Source: Imperialibacter roseus (GTDB lineage Bacteria; Bacteroidota; Bacteroidia; Cytophagales; Cyclobacteriaceae). Taken from it: DNA of 64,000 nt. The position numbers were made by a program, and so were the translations under genes. The notes beneath the pieces were generated by a model. That model had not been told where the DNA came from and ran no database searches. It saw only the letters and a program-made list of their open reading frames with translations. Shown piece after piece: positions 62,265-64,000 of the stretch; the stretch's first letter is position 1, and each line of letters begins with the position of its first letter. The DNA is taken from the NCBI RefSeq assembly GCF_032999765.1, contig NZ_CP136051.1, forward strand, positions 682,001-746,000. Direction: 5' to 3'.

Positions 62265-62849
62265 ATGTTAAGCACAATTTTCACATCATTAGTACTTCTT
62301 GTCAGCAATCCTTCTGCTGATGACACAAAAGCCGTTTACAAGGTAAGCACAGTAGAAAGCAAGGTAGTCTGGACGGGCGAAAAGCTGGCCGGTACTCACA
62401 CTGGCACCATCAACCTTTCTCAGGGCGACCTTCAGTTCGACGGTGATAAGCTAACAGGTGGCTCATTTACCATCGACATGAATTCAATTGTTGACACGGA
62501 CCTTGAGGGTGAGTACAAAGGTAAGCTGGAAGGACATCTTAAGTCTGACGACTTCTTTGGAGTAGCCACTTACCCCACTGCAACTTTCAAGATCACCAGT
62601 GTGAAGTCAACCGGAAAAAACAAGTACGACGTATCTGGCGACATCACTATCAAAGGCACCACAGAGAAAATCACTTTTCCGGCCGAACTGGTTGTTAACG
62701 GGAGCAAAGTAACCGCTACTTCTAAAATCACGGTTGACAGATCAAAATTTAATGTGAAGTATGGCTCTAAGAGCTTCTTTGCAGAAATTGGCGACAAAGT
62801 GATTTACGATGAATTTGTACTGGACGTAACGCTTGTTGCGGCCAAGTAA
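62265..62849 (+). CDS. YceI family protein
   Basis: 194 residues. A short signal peptide (to about residue 19) is followed by the YceI lipocalin-like barrel: VESKVVWTGEKLAGTHTGTINLSQGDL, IVDTDLEGEYKGKLEGHLKSDDFFGVATYPTATF, then DITIKGTTEKITFP. It binds polyisoprenoids such as ubiquinone or menaquinone-like lipids in the periplasm. A terminator follows directly. Confidence 0.93.
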   Translation: MLSTIFTSLVLLVSNPSADDTKAVYKVSTVESKVVWTGEKLAGTHTGTINLSQGDLQFDGDKLTGGSFTIDMNSIVDTDLEGEYKGKLEGHLKSDDFFGVATYPTATFKITSVKSTGKNKYDVSGDITIKGTTEKITFPAELVVNGSKVTATSKITVDRSKFNVKYGSKSFFAEIGDKVIYDEFVLDVTLVAAK

Positions 62850-62872
62850 GTGAACCCAGTAAATAAGTAACT

Positions 62873-62906
62873 AAGCCGATTCGGGAAACTGGATCGGCTT
62901 TTTTTG
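62873..62906 (+). terminator. Terminator of the YceI gene
   Basis: AAGCCGAT (62873-62880) pairs with ATCGGCTT (62893-62900), 12-base loop, followed by TTTTT. Confidence 0.9.
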
Positions 62907-62973
62907 TTTTGGCACGCACTTTGTATTCGGTAAATTACTTTTTAGAAAACGGATTATTTAATCGACAAATAGA

Positions 62974-63597
62974 ATGACCATGAAGAATTTTTTAATCTCG
63001 GCCTTCCTCCTGATTTCCGGGGCAGCCAGCGCTCAACAAATTGTAACAGATTTCGAGTCGCAGAAGAAGAGTATCGTGAAAATGGAGTTTTTCTCTCCGT
63101 TAACAGGCAACACCACCTTTGGGTATGAGCGGTATATAAAGGACTGGGTTTCCTGGGAAGCCAAAGTTGGAATCATTGGCTTAGGCCTCGATCCCAACGA
63201 AATTGACCCAAGTGGCGTGCTTTTCCGAGTGGGGCCAAAGTTTAAGCTCAATCCTGATTTTGTGGCTGATGGCATGAAAGGATCACACTTGCTAAGTGGA
63301 AAATATATCAGGCCAGAGATAGCCATGAGCTTTTTTACACAGGACAATATTGTGTATGATGAATTTAGTGGCAACGAGTCCAGAAACAGAGAGGATTACT
63401 CAGCTGTGGCGATTTTGTTGAACTATGGCCGCCAATATGTGCTGGCAGACATCATGAGCCTCGACTACCATGTCGGTCTGGGCTATGGGTTCAACAGTGG
63501 TGGTGAGGGAAGGTACAGCTACAGCCATGCTGCCGGCGGACGAGACTTTCCGGTGGCAGTCTCTGCCGGATTCACTATTGGTGTACTTTTGAAGTAA
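62974..63597 (+). CDS. Outer-membrane-like barrel protein
   Basis: 207 residues with a signal peptide (ending ASAQQ, about residue 23); a start at the second ATG (62980) fits equally. The mature part is alternating strands (SPLTGNTTFGYERYIKDW, EAKVGIIGLGLDP, LKLN, GYGFNSGGEGRYSYSHAAGG), the pattern of small outer-membrane barrels, and ends in a hydrophobic strand (FTIGVLLK). No family was recognised. It converges with the last gene of the window. Confidence 0.75.
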   Translation: MTMKNFLISAFLLISGAASAQQIVTDFESQKKSIVKMEFFSPLTGNTTFGYERYIKDWVSWEAKVGIIGLGLDPNEIDPSGVLFRVGPKFKLNPDFVADGMKGSHLLSGKYIRPEIAMSFFTQDNIVYDEFSGNESRNREDYSAVAILLNYGRQYVLADIMSLDYHVGLGYGFNSGGEGRYSYSHAAGGRDFPVAVSAGFTIGVLLK

Positions 63598-63619
63598 GAC
63601 ATAAGGCCTGGAAATATTG

Positions 63620-63665
63620 TAGCCGTCTGGTGAGTCACACTTACCGGGCGGCTATTTCTTTTTCT
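63620..63665 (+). terminator. Rho-independent terminator
   Basis: TAGCCGTCTGGT (63620-63631) pairs with ACCGGGCGGCTA (63643-63654) with two wobble positions, then TTTCTTTTT. It overlaps the stop codon of the minus-strand gene. Confidence 0.8.
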
Positions 63666-64000
63666 TACCGAGATTCCAGATGGTTTCAGCTTTTTTCCCC
63701 AATAGCCAGAAAGCCACGGCAAGGATCATGAAAAAGACGGCTTTGTGTAGCGTGTCCCAGCCGTACTCTACATAGCGGGAAAGCAGGTTGATGAGTAAAA
63801 ATACAATACCAAAGTCACGGCTAAGAAAATCATCATTCTTTAGCCCGTAAATGATGGCACCGACGCTAACAGCCGCCATGAGCACGGCCCACCCCCACAG
63901 CTCTACCTGGCTAACCTGGCTCCAGATATTGAAATCGGTATGGTTACCAAAAATGGATAGAAACCAAAGAGAGGTGAATAGCTGAAACAGGCCAAATCCG
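63652..64000 (-). CDS. Membrane protein, 3' part (5' end outside window)
   Basis: The minus-strand frame is open from the window edge to its stop at 63652, so it continues beyond the edge. The visible 115 residues have three to four membrane helices (LFTSLWFLSIFG, AVLMAAVSVGAIIYGL, KAVFFMILAVAFWLLG) and a tail WLLGKKAETIWNLGKKKK. The NLLSRYVEYGWDTLHKA segment resembles the C-terminus of DUF2157-type Bacteroidota membrane proteins. That assignment is tentative. Confidence 0.7.
   Translation of the reverse strand, partial: GFGLFQLFTSLWFLSIFGNHTDFNIWSQVSQVELWGWAVLMAAVSVGAIIYGLKNDDFLSRDFGIVFLLINLLSRYVEYGWDTLHKAVFFMILAVAFWLLGKKAETIWNLGKKKK

Overview
The window looks like the chromosome of a Bacteroidota bacterium, most likely a free-living member of the Cytophagales. 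The basis is family content: PorV/PorQ-like and BamA-like outer-membrane proteins, the acpP-fabF-rnc block divergent from an IPExxxVDY gene and pyk, DUF2851, YwqK/MORN-type repeats, single-domain response regulators, PadR plus FtsX-type permease pairs, and several promoters of the Bacteroidota type (TTG, about 19 bases, TAnnTTTG). No rRNA, tRNA, CRISPR array or prophage was seen. The species is not determinable from the sequence alone.

Layout. 1-2.5 kb: the 3' end of a Cys-rich exported protein, a DUF6265-like protein, a truncated AraC-type regulator relic, a nitroreductase and an orphan response regulator. 2.7-8.2 kb: outer-membrane genes (helix-hairpin-helix/barrel protein with a PorV/PorQ-like partner, YwqK-like repeat protein, BamA-like barrel) and yidD. 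8.2-12.4 kb: a GH13 amylase, a PIN toxin with its antitoxin, and NAD synthetase. 12.6-17.3 kb: rnc, fabF and acpP diverging from the IPExxxVDY gene and pyk. 17.5-18.5 kb: a DinB-like secreted protein followed by three 127-bp tandem repeats carrying six hairpins. 18.5-23.0 kb: a putative operon of circularly permuted ATP-grasp, alpha-E and transglutaminase genes plus an unknown gene, interrupted by palindromic repeats. 23.6-25.9 kb: a GMC oxidoreductase with its small subunit. 26-40 kb: sensory genes (a PAS protein ending after its histidine segment, a 1303-residue hybrid-PAS kinase with its response regulator), a PHP protein, an FG-GAP propeller, a metallo-beta-lactamase fold hydrolase, and PadR with an FtsX-type permease.

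40.2-53.0 kb is one co-directional block: two paralogous TldD proteases with Tat-like signals, a TldE/PmbA partner, then DUF4159, MoxR ATPase, DUF58, BatA-like, DUF4175 (with a His/acid-rich repeated segment) and a last membrane protein. This is the best candidate for a poorly described multi-gene system: an envelope machine pairing a MoxR chaperone with exported TldD-type metalloproteases.

53.0-56.0 kb holds an alanine racemase gene split by a 1656-bp IS1634-type element whose insertion duplicated 83 bp of the gene exactly; removing the element and one copy restores a 391-codon frame. 56-64 kb holds pyrF, DUF2851, a polytopic membrane protein, a NeuD-like acyltransferase, trhO, a nucleoside phosphorylase, a YceI protein whose promoter spacer is filled with palindromes (one core is shared with the nitroreductase leader), an outer-membrane-like protein, and the 3' end of a membrane protein running off the window.
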